Made by a program: the position numbers and the translations under genes
From: Phoronis australis
Taxonomy: Eukaryota; Phoronida; Phoronidae
Reading direction: 5' to 3'
Length of the DNA: 64,000 bases
Assembly (NCBI GenBank): GCA_002633005.1
Contig: NMRA01000173.1
Coordinates: 87,810-151,809, forward strand
Notes under the pieces: generated by a model
Told to the model about the DNA's origin: nothing
Database searches by the model: none
The model's input: the letters and a program-made list of their open reading frames with translations, nothing else
Part shown: positions 40,101 through 48,554 of the stretch, in pieces
How the letters are laid out: each line of letters starts with the position of its first letter
Numbering within the stretch: the first letter of the stretch is position 1

Positions 40101-43100
40101 TGCAGAACAAAAGATGACAGTATATACTTACGCAGATAGAGCGAATGTTGAGAACTTGCGACGGGTTCATCCTGCACAGTTCACATATCATCTGTAGTCG
40201 CTGTCTGCTGTCCCTCGAGTCAGGGTCTACTGATTGACAGTTAGAAATCACAGACTTGCAGGCTGTAAGCACAACAAGGTTTACTGATTCACACTTAGAA
40301 ATCATAGACTTACAGCTGTAAGCCCGCAAGGTCTAGTGATTCACAGTTAGAAATCACAGACTTGCAGGCTGTAAGCACAAAGGTTTACTGATTCACACTT
40401 AGAAATCATGGACTTGCAGCTGTAAGCCCACAAGGTCTAGTGATTCACAGTTAGAAATCACAGACTTGCAGGCTGTACGGCACACCAAGGTCTAGTGATT
40501 CACACTTAGAAATCATGGACTTGCAACTGTAAGCACGTCAAGGTTTACTGATTCACAATTAGAAATCACAGACTTGCGGTTGTAAGCAAAACAATGAACT
40601 TGACACTCATAAGTGAAGTCTTATACATCAATAAACTGGCTGCCAGGCAAAACACTAGTTCAATTATACATGTCATGCTTAATTTTGAATGAGGAATGTG
40701 ACAACTCCATCCACCAATAACTAGTAGTACTACATAGAATATCTATCTACAAGGCATAAGATTCAGTTAAGGTCAAGTTACCACCAAGATAAACCAGTCC
40801 ATTAGCTTGCTGGTCACACATTTCTTTATACTCACTGCCAGCCATAGCACCAGTCCATTACCTTGTTGGTCATACATTACTCTATACTCACTGCCAGCCA
40901 TAGCACCAGTCCATTACGTTAATGGTTGCACATTTCTCTATACTCACTGCCAGCCATAGCACCAGTCCATTACGTTAATGGTTGCACATTTCTCTATACT
41001 CACTGCCAGCCATAGCACCAGTCCATTACGTTAATGGTCGCACATTTCTCTATACCTAGTGCCACGCATAGCACCACATAGAACAAATTCTTCAGATCAC
41101 TCACACCTTGAGCACTGCACCTCTTACCAGTGCAATAACATACAGGCCAAAAAACCTCAAAGACAGTCTAACCACCATTTTTGCTTGCTTGCTAAGTGTA
41201 ATCCGTGTACTTACCCTCTTGAAATGTGTCTGGAGCATTGGCCACCACCCGACACAGCAGGGCATCACCGTGACTGATGTGCAGCAGGATTTCAGCCAAC
41301 TTACTTACAGGGAGCAATGTGGGCAATTCTGTAAAGTAAAGAAAGCTCACTAGATATGAAAACTGTTTTACAAGCAAAAGATATCTCTAACATGGGCATC
41401 ATTCAGTACAGGTGCAAGGTAATCGTCTATGCAAATATAGGCAGTTCATGTGACTGTGTGTGTCGGGCAAGGTGCAAGGTAATCTTATGTGCAAATAGAG
41501 ACAGTTCAAGTGACTGTGTGTGTGAGGCATCATGCAGTACGGTTGTAAAGAAATCTTATATGAAAACAAGAGCAACGTGGAGTATTGAAATATACCCATG
41601 ATTGCACCGCAAACGGTGTGCTTCTAGGGTTGTTTATTTGTTTCATAAAAATAGCCATTAGATGGCACAAAACATCCAATCCATCTGAAAACGGGAACAT
41701 ACCATTGCTTTTTTAATAGAAAGCTATTTACCAAATTTCATAAAAATCTGACAAGGAAAACGGACAAAATGAAATTGCCATTACGGGGCACAGCGTTCAT
41801 TGGCTCTGCCTGAAAGACATAGTGTGTCAGGCATCATGCAGTACAGGTGCAATGTAATCGTGTATGTAAACATAGGCAGTTCATGTGACCCCGTGTGTCA
41901 GGCATCATGAAGTACAGGTGCAAGGTAATCTTCTGTGCAAATATAGGCAGTTCATGTGACCGAGTTTCTCGGGGCCACATAACTGCAGATGAAGTTTGAA
42001 AGCATTCCATTTGCTGTATCACTACTAACTAAGTTCACTTACATAAGACATTTGATAACAGTCAATGTCAACTAAAGTTCATACTGATCACATTACAGTT
42101 CATTCATGAGAATGTGCAGTGTATTCTACAAGAAAAAACTTTGATTACAGAAACAAGGAAAATCTTGAATTGGACTTGGTGATGCAATGCAGGAACAAAA
42201 GTGACCTAGAGTATAAATGCAAGTGATACCCTTATCCCATGCCTTCTGCAAGAGAACAGTTTTCTGTCAACTCTATTCACATAAAAAGAAGCACATCCTT
42301 TCTACAATAGCGCCGCCTGGTGAGTTATCCACAAACACTAACCTGCTTGTGCAATGGCCAAAACATCGGACACTTCCTCAAGATAAGCCTCACTTTCAAA
42401 CAACTCAGACTTCTTCATGAAGAAATCAGTTGCCAAACTTGAACCACAGTCAGATGGCATTGGGTTGATCTGAAACATTTAAAATGTTGGAAAGTGAGAA
42501 CCACAGCCATATGGCATTGGATTGACCTGAAACATTTAAAATGTTGCAAAGTGAGATCAACAGATAGAAAACACTTCGGACTTCTCCTAGCCAGCCAATT
42601 ATCAGATGTCAGCTGACTTAGTATCAACAACATTAGGACACAATTTGACAATGCTTTTAAGCACAAGTTATACAAAAATAATACCAAGGCTTCAACTAAG
42701 GATAAATATTAATTAGCAATATGGCACTTGTGGGGGTGGTAAGGAAAATTACGTAGTTAGACACAGATAAGTTAACATTTCGACACAACTTATGAATTTA
42801 ACCCATATGATGTCATTGCTTTTTGAAATTAATTATTAAATTGCTTTTTCATCTAACAATTGAGAAGGTGCAGTTCCTTCTGGTGAGAACAGACAGGGAT
42901 CTGTATTACTGACTAGTAACCGAGGTCACCTGGTGACAGCAAAGGTAAACTGATGACAGAACCACCAATAGCCAACTCGACAATGGAAATTTAAACTTTT
43001 ATATAAACAGCACTCAAAAAACTAACAAGAATAGAAAGTGAACCAAAACATAAATTTGCATCTTTATATTGTAACAAGCTAGCATAGTTGAAAATGGTAA

Positions 43101-45629
43101 GCCAAAAACAGCAAAAGTGGTTCTTGTCTTGTGTTCACTGACTGAAAAAAAAACATCCGCCCATATCAATTTCACCCCAGGTCTCATGATTTTTGGAAAG
43201 CTGCACAAAAGCATGTTAGCGAGGGCAAGCACATTAGCAAGGGCAAGCACGTTAACAAGGTCAAGCACGTTAACGAGGGCAAGCCCGTTAGCAAGGGCAA
43301 GCACGTTTGCAAGGGAAGCACGTTAACAAGGTCAAGCACATTAGCAAGGTCAAGCACGTTAACAAGGTCAAGCATGTTAGCATGGGCAAGCACATTAGCA
43401 AGGTCAAGCACGTTAGCAAGAGCATGCACGTTATTGAGGGCAAGCCCGTTAGCAAGGGCAAGTACGTTAGCAAGGTCAAGCACGTTAGTGAGGGCAAGCA
43501 CGTTAGCAAGGGCAAGCACGTTAGCAAGGTCAAGCATGTTAGCAAGGGCAAGCACGTCAGTAAGGACAAGCACGTTAGCAAGGTCAAGCATAGTTTGAAA
43601 TGCCACAATTTGCCAAGCAAGAGGTAAAAAAATCCTGTACCAATTTTGCTCATCTAGAGTAGATTTTCTGTTTTGCAAAATATCAGCAAAAAATAATATT
43701 CAATTTTTGAAAGTTTGGCCTTGAGTATAAATCACAGCACAAAAAACAAAAAAAAATAAAGTTTGTCTTCTTACCTGACTTTGTACAGCCAATAACTCAC
43801 TGAGGACTAATCTTAACTTCCTCGCTGCATCGCTTCTTTCAAACTCCAGCGCTATGCCTTGACTCAGCTGTGACACAAGAACACTCTCCCCAGGCTCACC
43901 TCCCAGCTTGGATCTAGTGCAAAATTACAGTTGTTAAAATCAACACTTCTATCATGTGCTTCAAATGCCAAAAGCTATATGTTATATGAAAGTTCATACA
44001 ATGTAAACAGTTTTAATTACATTGCCCATAAATAAAAAGAGTTTTAAGGTCTTTTCAATATGGTGTAACGCGTTATCCCATGTTCATGCGACATTCCTAC
44101 AAGTTATCAGGAGGGCTGTTCTCAGTAAGTATTCTTTTGAACTTGATTTGGCAACAACCAATACAGTTGGATTCACAAGAGTTGTTTTATATTTCCTTGG
44201 TATCTGCCAAGAAGTGTAAAAATTCAGCTCGCATACGTCGGATATTCCACGTCGCATTTTGCGAGCTGACAAAAATCTCAGCGACCTGCAGCTCGTTATG
44301 TTGAGCCCTGGTACATATCACGTGCCAGGAGATTGATACGAAACAAAGTAAGAAATGGATAACAAAAATCAAGTCGGAGGTTAAAGTATGTCGTTAGCAT
44401 GAGATCGAAAGTGTGAAATGTCAATTTACTTAAATAAATTGAATTAAGGAATTTGGGTGAGGATTTATCTCTTTTCACAACTTTGCTGTGTTCATGACCA
44501 CAGAGATATGGCGTAATGTCAATTGTCATATAGTGCTTGAGTTTACTTTATTTCTGTTTCTGTTTACGAAGGACATTATTATATCTGAAAATTTCAGTTG
44601 ATCCATTCTTGTTATTTTATTTACCTATTAGTATAATAAAAAACACTGATATGTGTAAAAATGGAAAATTCATAAAACTGCATGGATTCGATCTCACGAC
44701 CTATTGATCAGAGCACGCGTGCTCTTCCACGCCACCATGCTTCCAATTAAAACAATATGCTAAGAGACATACATGTTTATGGTTCACAGTGTTTGCATGC
44801 GAACCTGCGTCTTTCTGTAATGTTTATTACATTTTGGTGAAACCAGTTTGTAGCAAAAGGTGTAGTGTTTAAAACAGTCTTAAGTTGCCCAAAAGACCAA
44901 ATCCCTTTTTCATGTTGGCATTAACCACACCGTTACAATTTGACAAAGAAAGAATTATGAATTTCTGAGTGATTCATTACGGCTTTGATTAAAATTTACA
45001 TCGTACCAGTAGCTTCCGTTTCATGCTCGTCACTCAGCTTCCGTTGCCCTTGAAGAAATGAAATAATTCTTCATTGCACAGTCGAGCAGACGACAGAAAC
45101 GGAGTGGTAGTGCACAGCGCCACTGCCACAAGGGTTAATTTAAACTCAATATTTCCTCACGCTTTTACGTTTTTATTTTTTTGCGGCCGCCCCCTGCCCA
45201 CCCGCATATGAAAATATATTTCCAAAGAAAACCAGGGATCTGTAGTTGGTATCACATCAATAACAGTTGCATTGACTCATTTTAACTTTCAATGCCCATT
45301 TGCATCAGGAATTGAGTGTAATAACATGGCACAAATTACCTGAGAGCTTTTTCTTTCTTGGCATCTTGTTCTAAGGAGTGGAAATCTATGGACAGGAGGG
45401 CCACCAATGTATTCACAGTCTCTGCTCCAGAAAGAACTTGCAGTAACTTCTGTTTCTGCTTAGTCCACTTGGAGCTGGTGTCAATGGAAGCGCACAAAGC
45501 CATGCGCACCAAACATGGTAGTATAGGGCGGAGCTCTGCTTCAGATAGACACACAAGCTTGTCGACATCTGCCTGGGAGATAATACTGAAAACGTGGCTG
45601 GAAACTGATGACAAAGTCTGTGACGCCAT
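19151..45629 (-). CDS. INTS2: Integrator complex subunit 2, 24 coding exons
   Basis: INTS2 is a core scaffold subunit of Integrator, the nuclear complex that cleaves snRNA and promoter-proximal RNA polymerase II transcripts. Exons in gene order: 45629-45340, 43913-43775, 42469-42343, 41328-41215, 40262-40132, 39595-39440, 38959-38793, 36655-36530, 36192-36121, 35529-35415, 33901-33833, 30672-30538, 28819-28636, 28010-27909, 27395-27269, 26934-26810, 25793-25592, 24404-24279, 23432-23234, 22321-22211, 21843-21736, 21496-21391, 19895-19731, 19275-19151. All phases join and the sum is 3321 nt, giving 1106 aa, somewhat short of the vertebrate ~1200. Family landmarks: LPCLVRMALCAS (N-terminal), TSRPPATAAGARFVSL, KVPVTTGLNSNIPGYLP, EELKNALIAAQDSA, HQMFIADPNLVKLVHFQ, GGIPSMHICLDFIPEL. 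Intron 16 uses a GC donor. The window's repeat arrays touch six of its exon ends. Confidence 0.96.
19440..19612. repeat. Irregular ~40-45 bp tandem repeat (about 4 copies)
   Basis: In the last INTS2 intron, 'tcaaactgtaatgtcactgg' and 'atgtaacacactacacagga' alternate. The last two copies are nearly identical. Confidence 0.85.
20095..20403. repeat. Minisatellite, 21 bp x ~15
   Basis: The unit is close to 'ggttagatggctcatacctta', with point variants, in an INTS2 intron between exons 21391-21496 and 19731-19895. Confidence 0.95.
20985..21356. repeat. Minisatellite, 17 bp x ~22
   Basis: The unit is 'catggtcagtgcaacgc'. It starts about 36 bp downstream (minus strand) of the donor of INTS2 exon 21391-21496 but does not include it. 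The 17 bp period leaves three plus-strand frames open; none is a gene. Confidence 0.97.
22708..22835. repeat. ~64 bp direct duplication in INTS2 intron
   Basis: The segment 'attgtgaatgagtcctaaca' with its downstream 40 bp appears twice in tandem. Confidence 0.85.
24154..24321. repeat. 57 bp x 3 tandem repeat spanning the INTS2 exon 18 donor
   Basis: Units share 'tatcaacttacc' at 24154, 24211 and 24268. On the minus strand the 5'-most copy contains the last ~43 nt of exon 24404-24279 and the authentic donor. The other two copies are diverged duplicates with donors ending the exon part at 24222 and 24165 (TTCAG|GTAAGT, TTTGG|GTAAGT). Reading through the authentic donor gives AGG TAA, an immediate stop. 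Confidence 0.92.
24665..25028. repeat. Minisatellite, 28 bp x ~13
   Basis: The unit is 'ctacctcactaattacagaatgacttgg' with a few variants, in INTS2 intron 17. Confidence 0.96.
25031..25350. repeat. Minisatellite, 63 bp x 5
   Basis: Directly abuts the 28 bp array. The unit contains 'actatagccaccatagtacc' and 'cttcattttcatgagtttac'. It has the same 63 bp period as the DHRS4 array but unrelated sequence. Confidence 0.95.
25940..26325. repeat. Minisatellite, 21 bp x ~18
   Basis: The unit is 'ataggtagtgcaaccattcat', interrupted twice by a variant block containing 'catcaagaaagta'. It lies in INTS2 intron 16. Confidence 0.95.
26380..26636. repeat. Minisatellite, 22 bp x ~12
   Basis: The unit is 'accagcacaccagagtacactg', almost perfect. 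It lies in the GC-AG intron 16 of INTS2, next to the 21 bp array. Confidence 0.97.
27091..27275. repeat. 35 bp x ~5 tandem repeat reaching the INTS2 exon 15 donor
   Basis: Units begin at 27091, 27126, 27161, 27196, 27231 and (partial) 27266. The partial copy contains the end of exon 27395-27269 and its donor CTCAG|GTACTG. The next copy duplicates the donor exactly (exon-like end at 27234); older copies have lost it. Confidence 0.9.
27693..27950. repeat. 56 bp x 4.6 tandem repeat spanning the INTS2 exon 14 donor
   Basis: Units are in register at 27715, 27771, 27827, 27883 and 27939. On the minus strand each has the last 42 nt of exon 28010-27909, then donor GTAAGT, then 14 nt of intron. Donor copies end at 27909 (authentic), 27853, 27797 and 27741 (the last with a changed -1 base). 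Copies nearer the exon match it better. Confidence 0.95.
30138..30186. repeat. TATGG pentanucleotide microsatellite
   Basis: A run of 'tatgg' units with a few substitutions, in INTS2 intron 12. Confidence 0.9.
30900..33650 (-). pseudogene. Decayed non-LTR retrotransposon (EN-RT LINE)
   Basis: Inserted in INTS2 intron 11, in the same orientation as the host gene. In order on the minus strand: the end of an AP-endonuclease domain (SDHLPVICKV, about 33612-33583), an EN-RT linker (33555-33091), RT fingers with NGKAGGYDGV and NNYRGISLLS (about 32870-32650), GACQGSIISPLLFVLYLNEF (about 32280-32220), the catalytic LLYADDMVL (about 32150-32124), VNNKKTKVVVF (about 32050-32018), then thumb and C-terminal sequence to 31255 or beyond. 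Stops and frameshifts separate these blocks and most of the endonuclease is missing, so it is 5'-truncated and dead. Clade is not assigned. Confidence 0.9.
33943..34288. repeat. Minisatellite, 25 bp x ~14
   Basis: The unit is 'gtgtacaacttgttagtattcactt', about 40 bp upstream (minus strand) of the acceptor of INTS2 exon 33901-33833, without including it. Confidence 0.96.
34545..35320. repeat. Minisatellite, 35 bp x ~22, with 140 bp higher-order repeat
   Basis: The monomer contains 'ccactcactgtaggaccaag'. A variant monomer with 'ccagacaactccccgtagga' recurs at 34731, 34871 and 35011, giving a four-monomer block repeated at a 140 bp period. It lies in INTS2 intron 10. Confidence 0.95.
35887..36062. 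repeat. Minisatellite, ~32 bp x 5-6
   Basis: Unit around 'cctcacactgtggcaacctg' plus 'caggcagagata'. It starts about 60 bp beyond the donor of INTS2 exon 36192-36121. Confidence 0.9.
36668..36820. repeat. Minisatellite, ~36 bp x 4
   Basis: The unit includes 'ggacaaacattacctcctag'. It ends about 12 bp upstream (minus strand) of the acceptor of exon 36655-36530. Confidence 0.92.
36906..38130 (-). mobile_element. Dispersed modular repeat, second copy
   Basis: This is the reverse-orientation relative of 6541-8180, inserted in INTS2 intron 7. One end (38130, TATGCGCCCAAATATTTATA on the minus strand) matches the start of the first copy. The other end (36906, AAACAAGAGCAACATGGAGT) matches the copy at 41562. 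Internal modules repeat 'gccactaggtggggcaaaat', 'gatacag' and 'aaatttcatgaa'. Confidence 0.7.
39053..39369. repeat. Minisatellite, 45 bp x 7
   Basis: Nearly perfect units containing 'ctctgtgttcctgtcgtatt' and 'gtaccaagtcttttataata', in INTS2 intron 6. The triplet-multiple period keeps both strands open (139 and 152 codons), which is not coding evidence. Confidence 0.96.
40227..40585. repeat. ~53 bp x 7 tandem repeat spanning the INTS2 exon 5 acceptor
   Basis: On the minus strand the copy nearest the exon holds the authentic acceptor CTTACAG|CCTGCAAG at 40262 and the first ~36 nt of the exon. Six diverged copies lie upstream in the intron; five keep the AG. Two subtypes alternate (one with 'ttagaaatcacagacttgca', one with 'ttagaaatcatggacttgca'), so the array grew as a dimer. 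Confidence 0.92.
40793..41075. repeat. Minisatellite, 56 bp x 5
   Basis: The unit contains 'accagtccattacgttaatg' and 'ctatactcactgccagccat'. It lies in INTS2 intron 4 and does not include a known exon boundary, although it contains a donor-like GCA|GTGAGT on the minus strand. Confidence 0.93.
41397..41990. repeat. ~60-75 bp minisatellite interrupted by a dispersed element
   Basis: Units with 'gtgcaaggtaatc' and 'ggcagttcatgtgac' occur at 41397-41560 and again at 41828-41990. The interval between them is a short copy of the dispersed modular repeat, inserted after the array formed. Confidence 0.85.
41562..41818 (-). mobile_element. Short copy of the dispersed modular repeat
   Basis: Begins with AAAACAAGAGCAACGTGGAG, followed by 'gcaccgcaaacggtg', as in the copy at 36906. 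It contains 'taccaaatttcataaaaatc' and 'gcacagcgttcattggctc'. It lies inside a minisatellite, which gives a clean view of its limits. Confidence 0.65.
42441..42555. repeat. 56 bp duplication spanning the INTS2 exon 3 acceptor
   Basis: The first ~29 nt of exon 42469-42343 plus the acceptor TTTAAATGTTTCAG and flanking intron are present twice, at a 56 bp spacing. The duplicate acceptor opens at 42525. Its use would run into a TAA before the authentic exon. Confidence 0.92.
43209..43592. repeat. Minisatellite, 18 bp x ~21
   Basis: The unit is 'gttagcaagggcaagcac' with variants, in INTS2 intron 2, about 180 bp from exon 43913-43775. Several frames stay open; not a gene. Confidence 0.96.
44680..44740 (-). 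ncRNA. tRNA-like SINE head or tRNA pseudogene
   Basis: The minus strand starts GCATGG and ends CCATGC, which pair. Between them are an A-box-like TGGCGTGGAAGAGCAC and a B-box-like GATCGAATCC at spacing typical of RNA polymerase III internal promoters. The T arm is truncated, so it is not a functional tRNA. A tRNA-derived SINE fragment is the best guess. Confidence 0.4.
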
Positions 45630-45648
45630 AATGATCCGTCAAGAGACT
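45630..45648 (-). other. INTS2: INTS2 5'UTR acceptor just upstream of the start codon
   Basis: Reading on the minus strand, TTTTTGTTTATCATTTCAG ends 17 nt before the ATG at 45629, a good polypyrimidine tract plus AG. This implies a noncoding first exon further upstream. That exon was not identified. Confidence 0.5.
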
Positions 45649-45872
45649 GAAATGATAAACAAAAACGTACTTAAAGATACTTACGATAAAACAGTACTTT
45701 TATGTAAAGAAACATTGAGTATATTCTGGGTAATTGGGTTCATAATGCTCAGCTACTTTTGAATAAAAGAACCTTGTATGGAAATTTCATTCCCTTTCTT
45801 CATAGCCATCAGTCCATGCAAAATATACCTCCATACTCCGTTTCATCCAGTCCAAAACAGAAGTTGCAACTC

Positions 45873-45905
45873 AGTGCTTGGAATGACCAATGACCAAAAC
45901 AGAGG
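45873..45905. mobile_element. Solo end of the CAGGGCTTGGAAT MITE family
   Basis: 'cagtgcttggaatgaccaat' plus 'gaccaaaac' matches the left end of the MITE at 60103 with few changes. No matching right end was found nearby. Confidence 0.45.
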
Positions 45906-46176
45906 AAAAATTTCCAGGTGATGTATCCTTACACAAATAAATAAGCTTATGTGATAGAAATATTTTTGGGTTGTAAAATTTAACTGAATAAACAATTTGT
46001 GTGAATAAAGTCAAAATAATGAGAAAAAATGGAAGAAGAAAGAAGGAACCTGGATTATCAAGCAAAAGAGAATCAAAACGAAAAACAGGAAATCTTCTTA
46101 AAAGAAGAAATTTCCAAGACCTGGCAATTATAAAGTTGATCTTCTGAGAACAAGCAATTCACCCCTCTGTCTGCCA

Positions 46177-46628
46177 TATTAAAACCCTTTGTACTAGTCT
46201 AGTCATGTCAAAACCCTTTGTACTAGTCTAGTCTTGTCAAAACCCTTTGTACTAGTTCAGTCCTGTCAAAACCCTTTGTACTAGTTGTAGGGTCAAAACC
46301 CTTTGTACTGGTTCAGTCCTGTCAAAACCCTTTGTACTGGTTCAGTCCTGTTAAAACCCTTTGTACAAGTTCACTCCTGTCAAAACCCTTTGTACTAGTT
46401 CAGTCCTGTCAAAACCCTTTGTACTAGTTCAGTCCTGTCAAAACCCTTTGTACTAGTTGTAGGGTCAAAACCCTTTGTACTGGTTCAGTCCTGTCAAAAC
46501 CCTTTGTACTGGTTCAGTCCTGTTAAAACCCTTTGTACAAGTTCACTCCTGTCAAAACCCTTTGTACTAGTTCAGTCCTGTCAAAACCCTTTGTACTAGT
46601 TCAGTCCTGTCAAAACCCTTTGTACTAT
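46177..46628. repeat. Minisatellite, ~29 bp x ~15, with 172 bp higher-order repeat
   Basis: Every unit has 'tcaaaaccctttgtactagt'. A variant with 'gttgtagggtcaaaaccc' recurs at 46284 and 46456. The variants after it (CTGGTTC, GTTAAAACCC, ACAAGTTCACTC) repeat in the same order, showing that a six-unit block was duplicated. Confidence 0.95.
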
Positions 46629-47143
46629 TCCCTTTACACAATATTAGTATAGTTGAAAAGTTAGAAGGAAATACAATGGACAGATTACTGTGTAGTGATT
46701 ACAAAACATCCATCATCAAAATTTGAAAACACTTATACCAGTCTGACATCCTGGTCCGCACTTGATAAGTCGATGTTTGCTCACTGCAACGACTCACCCT
46801 TTAGCATACGCCAGACTGAACATCATGATAAATGTGATATGGAGAGCTAATGTCAAGTTTGCTTAGCGTGAGGAAACTTTTACTATATGTCTTATTAGTT
46901 TTCTGAGTTCTTACTAAGGATTTTGTGCCAAATTTTAGTCCAGGTAAAACTAAGCATATTTATCTTTCCCACCACCAACTAAAAATGTGCTAGGCCAATT
47001 TTTTTAATTTCTATTAAAAATGTTTGTTTACAAGTATCGGTATAATGCTTTTGGGCAACGCGAAGTACTTGCAAAGAATACAGAAATTCATATGTGACAA
47101 GATGATGTGGCAACAGAGTGTGCCCTCTCAAGGTATATATATG

Positions 47144-47932
47144 GCAATAGTGAGTCTTATCGTCTGCAATGACATGTGTCTCTGGTAGATTGACATACTC
47201 TTCCAAACAATACACTATATATACCACAAGACAATAGTGAGTCCTATCGTCTGCAATGACATGTGTCTCTGGTAGATTGACATACTCTTCCAAACAATAC
47301 ACTATATATACCACAAGACAATAGTGAGTCCTATCGTCTGCAATGACATGTGTCTCTGGTAGATTGACATACTCTTCCAAACAATACACTATATATACCA
47401 CAAGACAATAGTGAGTCCTATCGTCTGCAATGACATGTGTCTCTGGTAGATTGACATACTCTTCCAAACAATACACTATATATACCACAAGACAATAGTG
47501 AGTCCTATCGTCTGCAATGACATGTGTCTCTGATAGATTGACATACTCTTCCAAACAATACACTATATATACCACAAGACAATAGTGAGTCCTATCGTCT
47601 GCAATGACATGTGTCTCTGGTAGATTGACATACTCTTCCAAACAATACACTATATATACCACAAGACAATAGTGAGTCCTATCGTCTGCAATGACATGTG
47701 TCTCTGGTAGATTGACATACTCTTCCAAACAATACACTATATATACCACAAGACAATAGTGAGTCCTATCGTCTGCAATGACATGTGTCTCTGGTAGATT
47801 GACATACTCTTCCAAACAATACACTATATATACCACAAGACAATAGTGAGTCCTATCGTCTGCAATGACATGTGTCTCTGGTAGATTGACATACTCTTCC
47901 AAACAATACACCATATATACCACAAGGTACGA
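47144..47932. repeat. Minisatellite, 87 bp x 9
   Basis: Copies are almost identical; the first has one or two changes and one internal copy has a single change (CTCTGATAG). The period of 29 codons leaves a minus-strand frame open over the whole array, but there is no protein similarity and no exon context. Confidence 0.97.
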
Positions 47933-48554
47933 CACACAGGATTAGGAATTCTACAGGTGCTTCACTTCAGCCATCCATATCAAACACAAAACTAAATAAA
48001 TTTACACAAAACAGTTGCTCAACAAACCATGAACAATTGTTCTTTCTTTTACAAGCATTTACAGCGAACTGCTCTTGTGAGTTCGTAACAAATTTGCAGT
48101 CAAAACATAAACATCTTCCCAAAAAGCCCAGTGGGTACGCAACGGTGTGTGTTTGCACTGGCCAAACAAGCGTTTAGAGACTGTGATGTGCAGCTTGTCC
48201 ACCGAGAAGCAGTTATGCAGTTTTGCATGGGTGCTCTCAACAAGGAAGTCATAGAATATGTTCTTAGAAGAACAAATTCCCCGTAAACCAGTCACGATGG
48301 AGGCCATGTCTATGATCATGGAAAAAGCCAGGACAACAGAAGGTATCTGACAGAAGGCTGGACAGAGAAGCAGTTTCTGTCATGAAACCATATTCAACTC
48401 CCGCCAAAGAATCCAATGCAGCGTCCAAGGGAGATCTTCTAAAGCAGATTCTACAGTTGTTGCAGCAGTTAGTGGCAAAATCACCATGATCAGAAGAGCG
48501 CAGATCCCCTCCCAAGAGCAATCTGCGGATCTGCCCCAGCGTATCTGCATAAAT

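Noticed and set aside
40793-41075. An additional INTS2 exon seeding the 56 bp array
   Set aside because: Exons 4 and 5 already join in phase and match the family without a gap; the donor-like GTGAGT in the unit is not enough.
43184-43678. Leucine-rich or lysine-rich repetitive frames on both strands
   Set aside because: Translations of the 18 bp array in an INTS2 intron.
45358-45762. 134-codon plus-strand frame
   Set aside because: Shadow of INTS2 exon 1, which is supported by strong protein similarity on the opposite strand.
46979-47935. 318-codon repetitive minus-strand frame
   Set aside because: Product of the 87 bp minisatellite; no gene context, no signal or family match.
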